A stretch of DNA of 64,000 nucleotides from Ectobius pallidus. Its lineage: Eukaryota; Arthropoda; Insecta; Blattodea; Ectobiidae. The stretch lies in contig CAXKWD010000004.1 of the NCBI GenBank assembly GCA_964059195.1, positions 121,306,043-121,370,042 on the forward strand, read 5' to 3'. Of this stretch, positions 45,503 to 56,338 are shown in pieces. Position numbers and translations under genes: made by a program. How positions within the stretch are numbered: position 1 is the first letter of the stretch; the number at the start of each line of letters is the position of its first letter. The notes under the pieces are model-generated. The model had not been told where the DNA came from. It made no database searches and was given only the letters and a program-made list of their open reading frames with translations.

Positions 45503-45754
45503 TACAAAAGTATACTGCATAATAAAGTTTTCACATGAAATATCCTGACATATTGGAGACTAATTCAAGCTAGCCAATTGATTCGATTCTGTCTTGTAAA
45601 TGTTTTTGAGTTTGATCTATTTACGCGTGTTATCTATGTAATGTCTTTATTTTCAATATGTCGATATGATGCATCATATCTGACTAATTTAAGTTGCTAC
45701 GGCATTCTGTAGCCTAAACAATTACTCAAGGTTTTAGATAGATTTGATTTGATT

Positions 45755-46265
45755 TGATTACGGGGGGCTTTTTAAAGAGTTTGGCACCTCTTGCACGTCA
45801 GCCTAAAAGGCTTATTGTGCTGCCCCTTTTTGGTTAGGAAGCTCATGTCTTCCTTCCAAAACTTCCCTGGCATGCCAGGTTTCTAGCCAGACAGGGTATC
45901 AAAAGTTAGCCTCCACTGACTTATTCGCCCCACGAGTAGGGAAATTCATTGTTTCCCAAAATCTGTTCCTTGTACAAGTTGCAGTATTTTGGTTCCAATG
46001 TCTTTTCCATTTCTTAAGTCTTTCCTGGAGATGGAGAGAACATGTCTCTTCCTTGCCAGGACAGGACAGTCAAACAGGATGTGTGAGGCTGTTTCTTCCT
46101 CCTGCTTGCATAATCTGCAAATGGGTTCATACTCATAGAGCCCCACTTTGCATAGATGTTTTCTGAAGTGACCATGCTCAGATATTAATGCAACAACCCT
46201 CCTTATTCCCCTTCTGTCTAATTTCAAGATAGAAGAGGAGAGAGCGTTGTTTGGACCCAGTACTA
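45755..46265 (-). pseudogene. LINE ORF2 C-terminal fragment with zinc-type motif
   Basis: The minus strand reads RRVVALISEHGHFRKHLCKV, ICRLCKQEEETASHILFDC and PVLARKRH. This is the CxxC...H...C region that follows RNase H in R1/I-type LINEs. About 160 bp of 3' UTR (45755-45915) include GGGGCAGCACAATAAGCC. It is truncated on the upstream side at about 46265. Confidence 0.7.
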
Positions 46266-46282
46266 GCTCCCTAGCCTGTCTT

Positions 46283-46735
46283 TTTTAGATAGATAGATAT
46301 ATTTTAATGTCATTAAGCACAAATACAGGCATTGACAGCGTCATTAAGATATAGGATACATAGCATACTTTGTACAGTAAACCCAAATTATTGTAAAATT
46401 ACATCATGTAACATAAGAAATTCGTCCAATGAATAAAATGGGTTTAAAACTAACCATTTATGTATCTTGCTTTTAAATCCTTATAGATTGAGACACTTAA
46501 AACTATCTGGTAACTTGTTATACAACTTTGGTCCAATATATAAGTGACTAGCTTGTGTTTTAGATAATCTACAGAGTGGAAAGTTGATCATATTTCTGGA
46601 CCTTGTCTGGTAATTATGTACGTCACTTCTTAATCCATGTGAGCTTACTTTTTTGTGCACAAGAAATAAATTATCATAAATATATAAATTAAAAACAGTT
46701 AAAATTCCTAAGTCAATGAAAATATGCCTGCATGA
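46283..46735 (-). pseudogene. CR1/L2-like LINE ORF2 C-terminus
   Basis: The minus strand reads FNLYIYDNLFLVHKKVSSHG, LRSDVHNYQTRSRNMINFPL and LYIGPKLYNKLPDSFKCLNL, then a stop and FKSKIHKWL. This is the classic end of CR1/L2-type ORF2. A GATAGATAGATA tail at 46288-46298 marks the 3' end. It abuts the previous LINE end head to tail. Confidence 0.75.
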
Positions 46736-46740
46736 CGTGA

Positions 46741-47580
46741 TATGATGTGATTGATATGATATGATTTATTTGTTCTAAGACACTTTACACTTGCCCTTAA
46801 GTTATACACTTTCGAAAAGGAGCCGTACCTACCTTCCGGTTTCTGGCAGGTCCTTTTCAGATAATACATGCATACATAATTAACGCAAGGCAGTTAGTTC
46901 AGTGTCCTCAATCACATTAGCTTTCATACTTTACACTATCTTTATTGAACTGCCCATCGTATATCTTCATAGGGCTATCATGGACGCTGGAGACATGTGA
47001 TGGATGTGATACTAGAGTAAACACAGAACAACTCTGAACCTGAGGCGGAGCAGGCAGAGTCACATGACGAGTGATAAGCGAATGAGGTTGCTGCAGTGTT
47101 GTACAGTTAACGGAACGTGCTGCCTCGCTAAAGAGATGTACTTCACTTATTTCTTTGCGCGCTCAAAATCTATTACATATAGGTATTTCCTGATATCACC
47201 ATTAGAAAGCTGTATTTTTTTGGAAGATGACTGTCCAAACATCATGTCTGTAGGACCGTCCGTTCGGAAGATAGCTCTTATCCTGCAAATGTTAATACAA
47301 ACATCAAAGAGTTCCTTTCTTATTTCTACCCTAAAATAATAACACCATCGATGGATTACATTACAGTTTCTGTCTATCTGTTAACATAAACAACAACAAG
47401 ACCCCTCTCACTTCCACAATAAGATACTTCCACCCAGCCATAGATAAAACACAAATGCAGTTTCAGTTTATATGTGTCAGCAATCAAGAGCGTTTCGTGT
47501 GGGTTCTATTGTGAGAATTCAGTGTCCGTAATGTCACCTTAGCAAGCCTAGTACGAGTGGTGAAACAATTTATACCCACA
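46741..47580. other. No gene recognised; possible further LINE 3' end
   Basis: The first about 120 bp (GATATGATTTATTTGTTCTA onward) resemble a LINE 3' UTR in minus orientation. The remainder has only short frames. Confidence 0.4.
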
Positions 47581-47582
47581 AA

Positions 47583-48880
47583 GTTTTGCGTAAGCAGGCG
47601 AGAGCTATGGTTTTCAGTGTTTATAGTTTTTTAAAGACTATTTCGGACGACGAAGTGCATAATAATACGAATTTTGCCAGGTGTAAAGAACTGACTGCTA
47701 AAAAAACTAAACTCCGTGGCGCTACATCCCTGAAGGGACTTGGCCTCCCACCCGACCGCTGCGTCATCTAGAACAGGTAGATGGCAGGATTAGGGGCATG
47801 TGGTCAGCCTTTGTCAACACCCACAGCCGTTAATGGTGGTTTTTATGACCAGAATTAACTGCTAAAGCTTGCCAAATTAGTGAACAATCTGTGACTAATA
47901 TTATTAAGGAGGGAAAACAATCAACTGAAGTAGGGGGTGGGCTCAGTTTTAGATCTCCTGGAAACCATCGCACAGTTAAAAAGCGGAAAGCAAATCTTGA
48001 CGGTTTTCAGAAGTGTATTTTACGGTGAACAATATTTGAACTGTACGATAAGGGGGAATATCCCACAGCTAAGAAATTAGTTGCTTTAATGCGAGAGAAA
48101 ATAATATACAAAGGTTCTGTGTCCTCCATGTATACGATTTTGAAATCCCTAGGATTTAAATACAGGAGAACCAATGATGGCTGGAAATTTCTACTGGAAA
48201 GGGGCGACATTGTTGCAGCCAGACAAAAATTTTTGCGAACAATTCACAATCTTAGGAGGATGGGAGATACGAGGCCCATGTTTTATCTTGATGAAACATG
48301 GGTTAACCAGAATCACTCCAGGAGGGACATATGGCAAAATTCGACCGGAAGAGGCGGCCTTAAAGTACCAATAGGGAAAGGTAGCAGGCTTATAATATGC
48401 CATTCAGGCTCAGCTAAAACAGGGTTTATACCAGAAAGTACATGGGTATTTCGCTCCAGTCCTAAAAGTAAAAACACCGATTATCATACAGAAATAACTT
48501 CGGACAGGTTCAAGGAATGGTTCACGAACATATTTCTAAATTATCTGGAAGAGAGTTCGATAATAATAATTATGGATAACGCCAGCTATCATTCTAGGCT
48601 ATTAAATAAGTTACCCACAACAAATTCACGTAAGAGAGAGATTCAGGAATGGCTTCAAGAACGACAACATAACATACAGTCCCACAGAAAATATATCAGA
48701 ATTGCTAGCCCGTGTTACCCCTTATGAAACTCACGAAAAAAGTATGAACTGGATCAGATAGTGTTAGAAATGGGCCACGAAGTAATTATAAATCTTAGGG
48801 ACAGTGAAATAGATAGTGACACGAGTGGTGAAGGAAGTGAAGAGGACGAAGACGAAGTTTTATCTGTCCCTTTGTAGAGG
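47583..48880 (+). pseudogene. Tc1/mariner-superfamily (IS630-like) transposase, broken and internally deleted
   Basis: N-terminal coding sequence (ARAMVFSVYSFLKTISDDEV, FARCKELTAK) is interrupted by a 163-bp insertion and resumes at 47866 (ACQISEQSVTNIIKEGKQST). A TGA at 48026-48028 and a frameshift near 48690 follow. The catalytic part has YLDETWVNQNH and IIIMDNASYHSRL, giving the first two Asp residues, and then ELDQIVLEMGHEVI. The segment that should carry the third acidic residue is absent; sequence jumps to an acidic tail (SDTSGEGSEEDEDEV). The copy is therefore non-functional. The family is common in insects. Confidence 0.82.
47703..47865 (+). mobile_element. SINE-like insertion with 9-bp target duplication
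   Basis: The host frame reads ...CKELTAK up to 47702 and continues ACQISEQ at 47866. The intervening 163 bp end with a repeat of ACTGCTAAA (47694-47702 and 47857-47865). The insert starts AAAACTAAACTCCGTGGCGC and contains GAAGGGACTTGGCCTCCCA, phrases of a widespread insect SINE-like repeat. Boundaries are supported by protein continuity. Confidence 0.75.
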
Positions 48881-48899
48881 CTTCCGTGTAGGCCTATTC

Positions 48900-49440
48900 T
48901 TCAGCTCAATAAGGTAAGCCTTTCTTCACTTTCTTTTAGATAATTCATGTTGTATCTTACGTGTAATAGGTTTCAAAATTTCAAACTACTTTTGTTCACA
49001 ATTTTTCAAAAACGAAATACGTTAAAATAGTGTGTGAATGTTTGACGCAGAGCAGCAGTTAGTAAGCACGCGTGTTCTCTCTCTCTCTCTTTGTTAGACA
49101 GAGAACATTGGAGACTCGCGAGTCGTGAACTTGTCAACACTGCAAGCTGCTTAACATTCTATTGGCTTATCGTATGTTCAGAGTTGATTTGTGTTTACTA
49201 TAGGCACTAAATGATTATTTGATCCTCAACTCCCTAATCTTATAAAAATGATTAAAACTATTATACTTTCTCTCTACTGTCCTTGGTAATCACTCTTAAT
49301 GAACCCTGATCTATTTAACTTAACACTTAATCACAAATTACAATCACTTATTTGAAAACTCCCGGCTAAGTTCTAATGTTTAAAGTTTTTTTAGCTTACT
49401 TCGGCTTCTTGTAGTAATCGTTGAGTCATCAACAGTGGTT
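48900..49440. other. Noncoding DNA, nothing recognised
   Basis: It contains a short (CT)n tract at 49075-49091 and no coding signal. Confidence 0.5.
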
Positions 49441-49469
49441 TCGCTTACAACAACAGGTGACTTGTTCCG

Positions 49470-50304
49470 GCTCCAGGTCCCCGCGGAATCTGAAAACGCA
49501 TCACAGCTGACTGCTAGCTGCCCCTCTCAGCTGTTCTTCTTGGCGGTTATCTCCACTTGGTGTTGTCGCTGCACGCGCTCTTCGCCTATGTTCATTAACC
49601 CGGCATGCGGCACCCTCTTATTCCGTTGCTGACGCGGTCAAGGCTCTCTTGATGCTTGTTCCCGTGCTGCTACTTAGGTCTATCTATCTCCCATCGACAT
49701 ATAGTTGTAGGTTGCGTATGATAGCCTTCTTACCCTTGCTACGTTCCAGCTTCATTCGTTCCACTAATTTCTTCCTTGCTGTTCTCTCCGTCGGAGATAG
49801 ATCTCTGTTAATGTAGATCCCCGTCCCTTTTAATATTTTTGTTCTCTCAAGTGTGGAGAAAACAACTTGTGTGGACACACATTTAGCTATAATTGTTCTT
49901 TTCCCCGGAATCTTCCCGACTCTGTGTGCTGTAAGGAACTCCCATCCCATTATCTGAACTTCCATTTTTTTTTCCAATAGCTCATGGACTTCCTGAAGAG
50001 CACTGATACCTTTTCTTTCTCCTATTCTGTGGGAAACTAAGTTCATCTGCTGGTCTGCATTCTCGATTTTCTCAATTCTAGTCTTCAGTTGTTCCACTTC
50101 CGTCTTCATTCTTGCTATCTCATCTCTTATTTCTTGTTTAACTTCTCTTGTAGCCCCATTTATTTTATTTACTAATCTCTCTTCCATTCTTTCCAGGCTT
50201 TTTATGACCTCTTCTGAACAGCCTGTCCCACTTTTTGGGCCTGGGTTCAATTCAACCCCTCCAATTACCAGTAGTACTGTTATCACCAGGGCCCAGGTCG
50301 CCAC
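49470..50304 (-). pseudogene. LINE ORF1 with hydrophobic N-terminus and 2A-like motif, second copy
   Basis: The minus-strand frame 50304-49684 encodes a hydrophobic N-terminus (MATWALVITVLLVI) directly followed by GGVELNPGP (50262-50236). Then comes a strong coiled coil (MEERLVNKINGATREVKQEI, IARMKTEVEQLKTRIEKIE) and an L1-type C-terminal domain (LTAHRVGKIPGKRTIIAKC, KGTGIYINRDLSPTERTARK, LQLYVDGR). The first 206 codons are open. After a stop at 49684-49686 the same frame continues with related sequence to about 49470 through a further stop. The region around residues 85-110 looks shortened, so an internal deletion is likely. It shares domain layout with 15853-16815 but is clearly diverged. 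Confidence 0.78.
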
Positions 50305-50444
50305 GTTAGTTAAATCTTCCCCCGATGTTTCCTTGTTCCATGCTCTTCTTTTAATCCAAATGTACCTATCCTGTATGCTTCAATTCTGATAGCCATGACC
50401 CTTGTGTCACTTTTACATATATCCACACAGGAACTCCTACCTGC

Positions 50445-50870
50445 ATCTGCTCTTTACCACTGCTTGCTTAGAACTGGCCTGCATGACATTCTACTATCAC
50501 ATTTTCTTAAAATTCTAATAACCTTTTTTTGAAGCATCAGTATATCCTTGGTTCCGTCCCTACTACCACCCCATGAAATGATGCCATATCTAATAATTGA
50601 TTCGAAGAAGGCAAAGTACATACTTCTTAGATAAATAATAGGGATATGATCTCTTAAATTTTTGGGAAGTTATACAGCTTTTGATAACCTGAGCTTGATG
50701 TATTCATTGTGATTTTGCCACGTTAATTTGTTGTCAATGTGCATGCCCAAAAATTTTACATTCACACAGTTTTTGAAGGGTGGCATTTCTGATAGGGACT
50801 TTAAACTAAAAACCAAGGAGACTGTCTTGTCCTCATTTAGTAATAAACTGTTGGATTTGAACCATACGAG
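50445..50870 (-). pseudogene. CR1/L2-like LINE, reverse transcriptase C-terminal piece
   Basis: The minus strand reads WFKSNSLLLNEDKTVSLVFS, VKFLGMHIDNKLTWQNH and LRLSKAV, then a stop, then LRDHIPIIYLRSMYFAFFES and IIRYGIISWGGSRDGTKDIL. This follows the reverse transcriptase core at 52937-53631. The frame is continuous with it once the hAT element 50871-52928 and one copy of its 8-bp duplication are left out. Confidence 0.85.
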
Positions 50871-52928
50871 CAGGGCCGTGGAGAGAAAGCAAGGGCCCCA
50901 GGGACAAACTTTCCCGGCCCCCTTCATATATTAAATTTACCGCTGAAACCTAACCTCGTCCTTTATAATGTATGAAACAAAAAGATTATATAATGATATT
51001 ACATAATTATTAAGTGCCAGAATGGTACCGGTACTTTATGAGATTGTGAAGAAGACGGGAAAATATGGCTGTCTGTCCATGTGTCTGTAAGCGTGGTTAT
51101 TCAAATACGTTTTACCGGAATTTCATAAAACTTGTTATACACCTTTATATTGCCTATGGAACGAAGTCTATTGATTTTGGATCAAATCGGTTGACTGATG
51201 CTGGAGTAAAGCCCAATTTGGCGCCTATTTTATGGTAATATAGGGCCTGGATTTTTAGGCTTTTATAAAAGGGACTTTAGCGTTTTATTTTCGTGGAATA
51301 GACCGTTTTATAATTTAAACAAAATATTTTAGCCGCCTTAATAAAACACTAATATTAATACCGAAAATTATATTATTATTTTGACACAGTTATTCTAGTT
51401 TTTATTTTTTATTTGAGAAAATAAGTAACTATTCCTTACATCGGCACTCGAAAAATAGCACATAGAATTGAGATATTTACCCTTTAATTATACAATTATT
51501 ATTTCTTTTTATAGCATTTTAATAAAAAGTCTGTAATTCAACAAACACAAAAAAGATGACAGTAATTAAACAATAGCGTGTTTACGAAAAATGTCAACTT
51601 CATTTCAACCGCATATGGTCTAGTAAAAGAATTTTAAATTTCAGATTTAAAAATCTGAAGGAAGAAGTCAGGTAGGTAAAATAAAGATAGCTATGTTTAC
51701 TTATTTGTTTTTGATAGGCTTGGCAGAAAATTACTTGACCATCACTTGTGAAATTGAGGTCTTTTTTAATCCACTGCCGGAAAAGTTGTATTCTTTAAGA
51801 TTTCTGTTTAGGCTTATCAAATTATCTTAAGCACAATAAGGGTCAATACACCACGCAACTTTACTTCCGACCTACAAAAATAAATAGACTGGAGTGTCAC
51901 AAATTTGCTCCTTACACTTCTCTATCGTCGGTCGGAAACTTGTTATTTGAAAGTTGAAACGACATTAGATTAGTTGCAGATTTCAAAGTATTGCAGACAA
52001 GAGACTGCTCAAGTTTCATTTCCTGCGATGGCGAGGCGGCACATTTTCGAGTTACAAAGACAATCGACAAAGCGACATATACATTGTTAATTTCAGTGCG
52101 TTTCAAATAATATTGCCTACTGAAAATTATCTCCATATGATCGTTTTCAATTCATAGAATTAAAATAATGGAAGTCTATAACTTAGGTTTGTTCCAGCAA
52201 ACAGACATTGATTATTTGAAGATTTGTTGTATTAACAGTAACCTCAGAATAATCTTGTTGGAATGATAACTGTTTAAATTTATTTTCTTAAAACGCACAA
52301 ATTCATATCATTATTTTCCTTTGCATTAATTGAAAAATCTATTTAAAAATCATGTTTTTTCTGCAAAAGTCCTCTTTAGCCCCTAGTTTTTCAGCAAAAG
52401 TCCTCTTTAGCTCCTAGTTTTTCAGCAAAAGTCTTCCTTAGTCCCTTTTAGGTCCTTTCAGTCCGATTTAGCCTTTTTAAAGTTCTATAAGGTCCATATA
52501 TTCGGAATCAAGAGGGATGAAATGGAAAATACGTTAAAATGTTCTGATTAGGAACAATTTTATCTGTATATTTCAATTTGATCTGTATGTACCAAAATTA
52601 ATCTTTTGAAAATTATTATTTTAAATGCCGAACGTTAGTGAGGCCTGCTGCTGAGTCCGAAAGAATTTCTGCTCCTACTTTTAAAAAATAGCAATTTTTC
52701 TTCAAGAATAATCTGTTTCATATCAACTGATTAATTCCGTGTCACCGTTATACAACAGGACAATGCAGATAAAATAAACACATAGGCCTAAAACACAACT
52801 TACGCTGCTAATTGATTTGTAACCAATTTTATTTTAGAGTAAATTTACAAGATAAAAAAACAAAATCTGGTCTACCGGGCCCTCCTCGGGGCTACAGCCC
52901 CGGCTGCCCCTCCCTCTCGTCGGGCCTG
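50871..52928. mobile_element. hAT-like non-autonomous element, 2058 bp
   Basis: CATACGAG occurs immediately left (50863-50870) and right (52929-52936). Terminal repeats are CAGGGCCGTGGAGAG and CAGGCCCGACGAGAG read inward. The interior has no long frame. Near the right side AGCAAAAGTCCTCTTTAGC-type units of about 30 bp repeat three times (52366-52445). It interrupts a LINE reverse transcriptase, which gives independent support for the boundaries. Confidence 0.92.
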
Positions 52929-52936
52929 CATACGAG

Positions 52937-53631
52937 TACACAAGCCTTATCTATAATACAATCAATTTTCTGTAATAAATTCTCTAAAGTTTTTTCAGTA
53001 CAAATGAAAGTAGTATCATCGGCATATATGACAGAGGTGCATGGAATGTTGCATAGTAAATCGTTGATTGCTACAAGAAACATTAAGGGGCCCAATATAG
53101 AGCCTTGGGGAACCCCACATTTAATATTTTGAGTTGATGAGAATTCATTGTTGACACTTACGACCTGCTTACGATCTTTCAAATACGAAATTAAAAGTTC
53201 TAACTGAATTTCTGTGATACCGTAAAAATTGAGTTTGTTAATTCAAATTTCATGATCAATACAATCAAAGGCTTTGCTAAGATCACAAAAAACAAAACAA
53301 ACAAACAAAAAAAACACAAAGGTAACTTCCATTCTCAAAAGATTCCAAAATTTCACTGACCAAAGTTTCAATAGCATCCACGGTACTCTTTCCTTTGCGG
53401 AAGCCATATTGGTTGTTGTAGAACAACTCAAAAACTTCAAAATAGTTGTAGATTTGATTATAAATTACGTATTCGAAAACTTTTGATAAGACCGGCACTA
53501 AGGATATGGGGTGATAACTTGAGACATCCGAAGGAGATCCTTTTTTGTATACCGGAACAACTTTTGCATCCTTTAGACAACTTGGAAAAATGCCTTGAGC
53601 CATACAACAATTTATACATACAGTTAGAGCA
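52937..53631 (-). pseudogene. CR1/L2-like LINE, reverse transcriptase core
   Basis: The minus strand reads GIFPSCLKDAKVVPVYKKGS, ISLVPVLSKVFEYVIYNQI and QYGFRKGKSTVDAIETLV. After a frame change at an expanded GTTTT-type tract (53283-53325) it reads CDLSKAFDCIDHEI, CGVPQGSILGPLMFLVAIND and VIYADDTTFICTEK with the YADD catalytic motif. It is bounded on both sides by hAT insertions with 8-bp duplications. Confidence 0.88.
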
Positions 53632-56330
53632 GCGGTTCTCAAACTTTTTACTTGGAGCCCCCCTGCATTATCCAGCTGTAAGCCGGGCCCCCTACATGAA
53701 AGCATACTACATATTATAAGAGAGTCGCTTTTGACATTTTACAGTCAGTTTTTATTTAGTTAAGTTTTGCACATTCTATGCATACTCTAATGGGGCAATA
53801 GGTTTAAATTAATCGTAATCAAACAACAGATTATAAATAAACAATTACAATTTATTATATTTTAGCTACTATAGTACATAATTGTTATTTGTAACTCAAA
53901 GCAATAATAATAAAAAGAGCTTCAGTGTGAAGGATGTGCTTGTTTTTTTTCTGCGCATAGTTTGTTGAAACGTGGTGTCAGTTCTGATAACGCTACCCTG
54001 AGTTCCTTGGTCACATCCAGTCTTGAGCGATATTTACTCTTCATGGCAGCTAGAGCAGAAAATCCAGTTTCACAAGAATAAGTGGTGGCAAATGGAGTGA
54101 GTATTTTCAATGCCTTTTCACTCAAAATTGGGTGTCCCTTTTGTACACCAATCCAGAAGGATGTGAGAGAAGATTCTTTAAACTTCATTTCAAGCCCAGT
54201 GTCACCCTGGAGGTCAATGAGATTATCTTTTTCCATCATGTTGAGGGAGCACTCATCGACTGAGGGCTTGAACGGGTTTTGAATCTATGCCAAACCATCC
54301 AAGTTCTCATCAAAATATTTTTCAAAACGAGATTTGAGGATTTCTAAGTGTTTAAGAAAGCATTTCTTTGCATTGGTTGGAATAGGTTTGAGATCCATTT
54401 CTTCAATCATAATTTTAAGATTAGGAAATAGCTCCAAATTGTCACTTTTTAGACCGCCCTTGTACAAAATTAGCTTCTTTACAAAGCTTTTCACCTTTTG
54501 AGTCCATTGCAGAAGGTTTGCATCTTTTTTCTGTAAAGACTTGTTCAGTACATTTATTTTCTCGAAGATATCTGCCATGAACGCTAATTGTAGCAAAAAA
54601 TTTGAGTCAGTGAAAAACTTGAGTTTTGGTGGTTTTCGTCCAGCAAAAGTGCGAGGACTTCATGTCTAAGCTCAAATATTCTGGTCAAAGCCTTTCCTCT
54701 CGATCGCCAGCGAGCTTCAGTATGAAACAGTAAAGCTGTGTGTTCTGAGCCCATATCTTCACAGAGAATCTTAAAAACTCGAGACTTTAAAGGCTGCCCT
54801 TTAATGAGATTGACTGTTTTAAGGACCACATGTAAAACTTCATCAAGTTCCAGGGTCATACCTTTTGCTGCTAAAGCCTCTCTATGAATTATGCAGTGTG
54901 TCCATCTAGCTTCTGGAGCTACCTTTTTGATCTACCCTCGAAGTCCAGTGTACTTTCCTGACATAGCTCGAGCTCCATCTGTGCAAATTCCTACACATTT
55001 GCACCAAGACATGTCATTATCCTTCAAAAATGTATCAATCATTCGGAAAATGCTTTCACCAGTGGTATCGGCTGAAAACGTCTCACAAAAAAGCAACTCT
55101 TCCCGCATTGCCTCACCGTTGACAAATCTTATATAACATATTAAATGTGCATCTCTAAGAAGATCGGTAGCTTCATCAACTTGTATGGCAAAATAGGAAT
55201 TTTTCACCTTTTCCATCAATTTCACGTGAAGATCTTCCGAAATGTCAGCTATACGTCTTGATACCGTATCATTTGACATTGGTATGACCTTCAACTGTTG
55301 AGCCATGGATTCTCCAAACATAGTTGAAACCATATCGATTGCTGCTGGTAATATCAGGTCTTCTCCAATAGTGTGCGGTTTTTTCTTCTGAGCGATTCTG
55401 TGAGAAACCTGATAAGATGCCAACAAAGCCTTTGAAGGTACACTTGTAATGTTGGAAAAAGCTTTTTTTGTAGATTTAACATTATTAAGTTTTCGTTCAA
55501 AAAACTCTCTAGGTTTGTTTGCGATATTTCCATGTTTAGTGTCAAGATGTCTTTTCAGTTTGTTAGGTTTCATGCTGTCAGAGGCCAGGACGGCTAGACA
55601 GATTACACACTGGGGCCGTTCTTGGCCATTTATGATTGTTTTTGTAAAACCTAGTGATAAATAATTGTCGTCATACTTGCGCACTTTGGCTACGCTTGGT
55701 CCACTTGGATAAGAAGTGGTTACACTTGCCGTGTCGCCGGGATCCTCATGTTGACCTTGACTGTCACTGATGCCACTACTCGTACCTGCCTTCACTGATG
55801 CGTCTCCACTTCCATCACTTGTTACAAGAAATTTTTTCATTTCGATAACCGGATAACTAATATCTAGCCATCTACAAATAAAGTTAGTTTGTAAATATAA
55901 TTTATATATTTTTTCACTTGTACTCAACCAAAAATGTATGCAAAACCACAAAACATGGAGAACTGCTACGTTTAAAACCTGGAGCTGCACTAACTGCAGT
56001 AGATGCGACGTGTTGGCGGTAGGTGTAGGAGTGGTGGGGGTTTCGGGAAAGTTCGGGGGCGATCGGTCATCTCCCGCGTTGTACTGAAAACAAGTCGGTG
56101 TACACGCACATTATTTAACTACTGATAAACTACAAAAAATAAAATGTTCGGCACTCTTACGACGTTGACTAGTTGACTAAAAATAATACACTTGTAATTT
56201 TAAAAATAAAAAGTTTGCTTTATTATTTTGTAAGTAAATTTAATTAACTTTTCAACCAAGCTTTGGGGCCCCCCCTGAGCCTTCATTGCACCCCCCTTGG
56301 GGGTCGCGCCCCACACTTTGAGAACCGCTG
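53632..56330 (-). mobile_element. hAT transposon with CAGCGGTTCTCAAACTTT ends, 2699 bp
   Basis: AGTTAGAG flanks both ends (53624-53631 and 56331-56338). Terminal inverted repeats are CAGCGGTTCTCAAA and its complement, the form seen in Charlie/hAT-5-type elements. It carries a decayed transposase on the minus strand. It interrupts the same LINE as the 2058-bp element, between the linker and the reverse transcriptase core. Confidence 0.95.
53922..55840 (-). pseudogene. hAT transposase (ZBED5/FAM200-like), two stops and a frameshift
   Basis: The likely start is at 55840 (MKKFLVTSDGSGDASVKAG). A BED-type zinc finger follows (CVICLAVLASDSMKPNKLKR with HLDTKH). Then come the catalytic-domain segments FAIQVDEATDLLRDAHLICY and CVGICTDGARAMSGKYTG, a TAG stop at 54934-54932, and HTEARWRSRGKALTRIFEL. 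A frameshift lies near 54590, followed by FMADIFEKINVLNKSLQKKD, a TAG at about 54284, and finally the hATC dimerisation region FATTYSCETGFSALAAMKSK. Length and order match ZBED5-like transposases. The copy is inactive. Confidence 0.9.
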
Positions 56331-56338
56331 AGTTAGAG

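Larger units (their letters stand above)
43995..45750 (-). repeat. Dispersed repeat B, inverted copy, interrupted by a mariner
   Basis: The segments 43995-44176 and 45503-45745 are the reverse complement of 63606-64000 and join there without the mariner. Landmarks are ATTGCACACGATGTAATTA on the left and GGCATTCTGTAGCCTAAACA on the right. At the right end of the window B follows A directly and in the same orientation; here it is inverted relative to A. Confidence 0.8.

Noticed and set aside
49435..49632. Plus-strand frame of 65 codons (MVSLTTTGDLFRLQ...)
   Set aside because: It lies opposite the C-terminal continuation of the minus-strand LINE ORF1, so it is an antisense shadow.
52366..52445. 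Regularly spaced short repeats that could suggest a CRISPR-like array
   Set aside because: The units of about 30 bp are directly adjacent without unique spacers and sit at the edge of an hAT element, so they are subterminal repeats.
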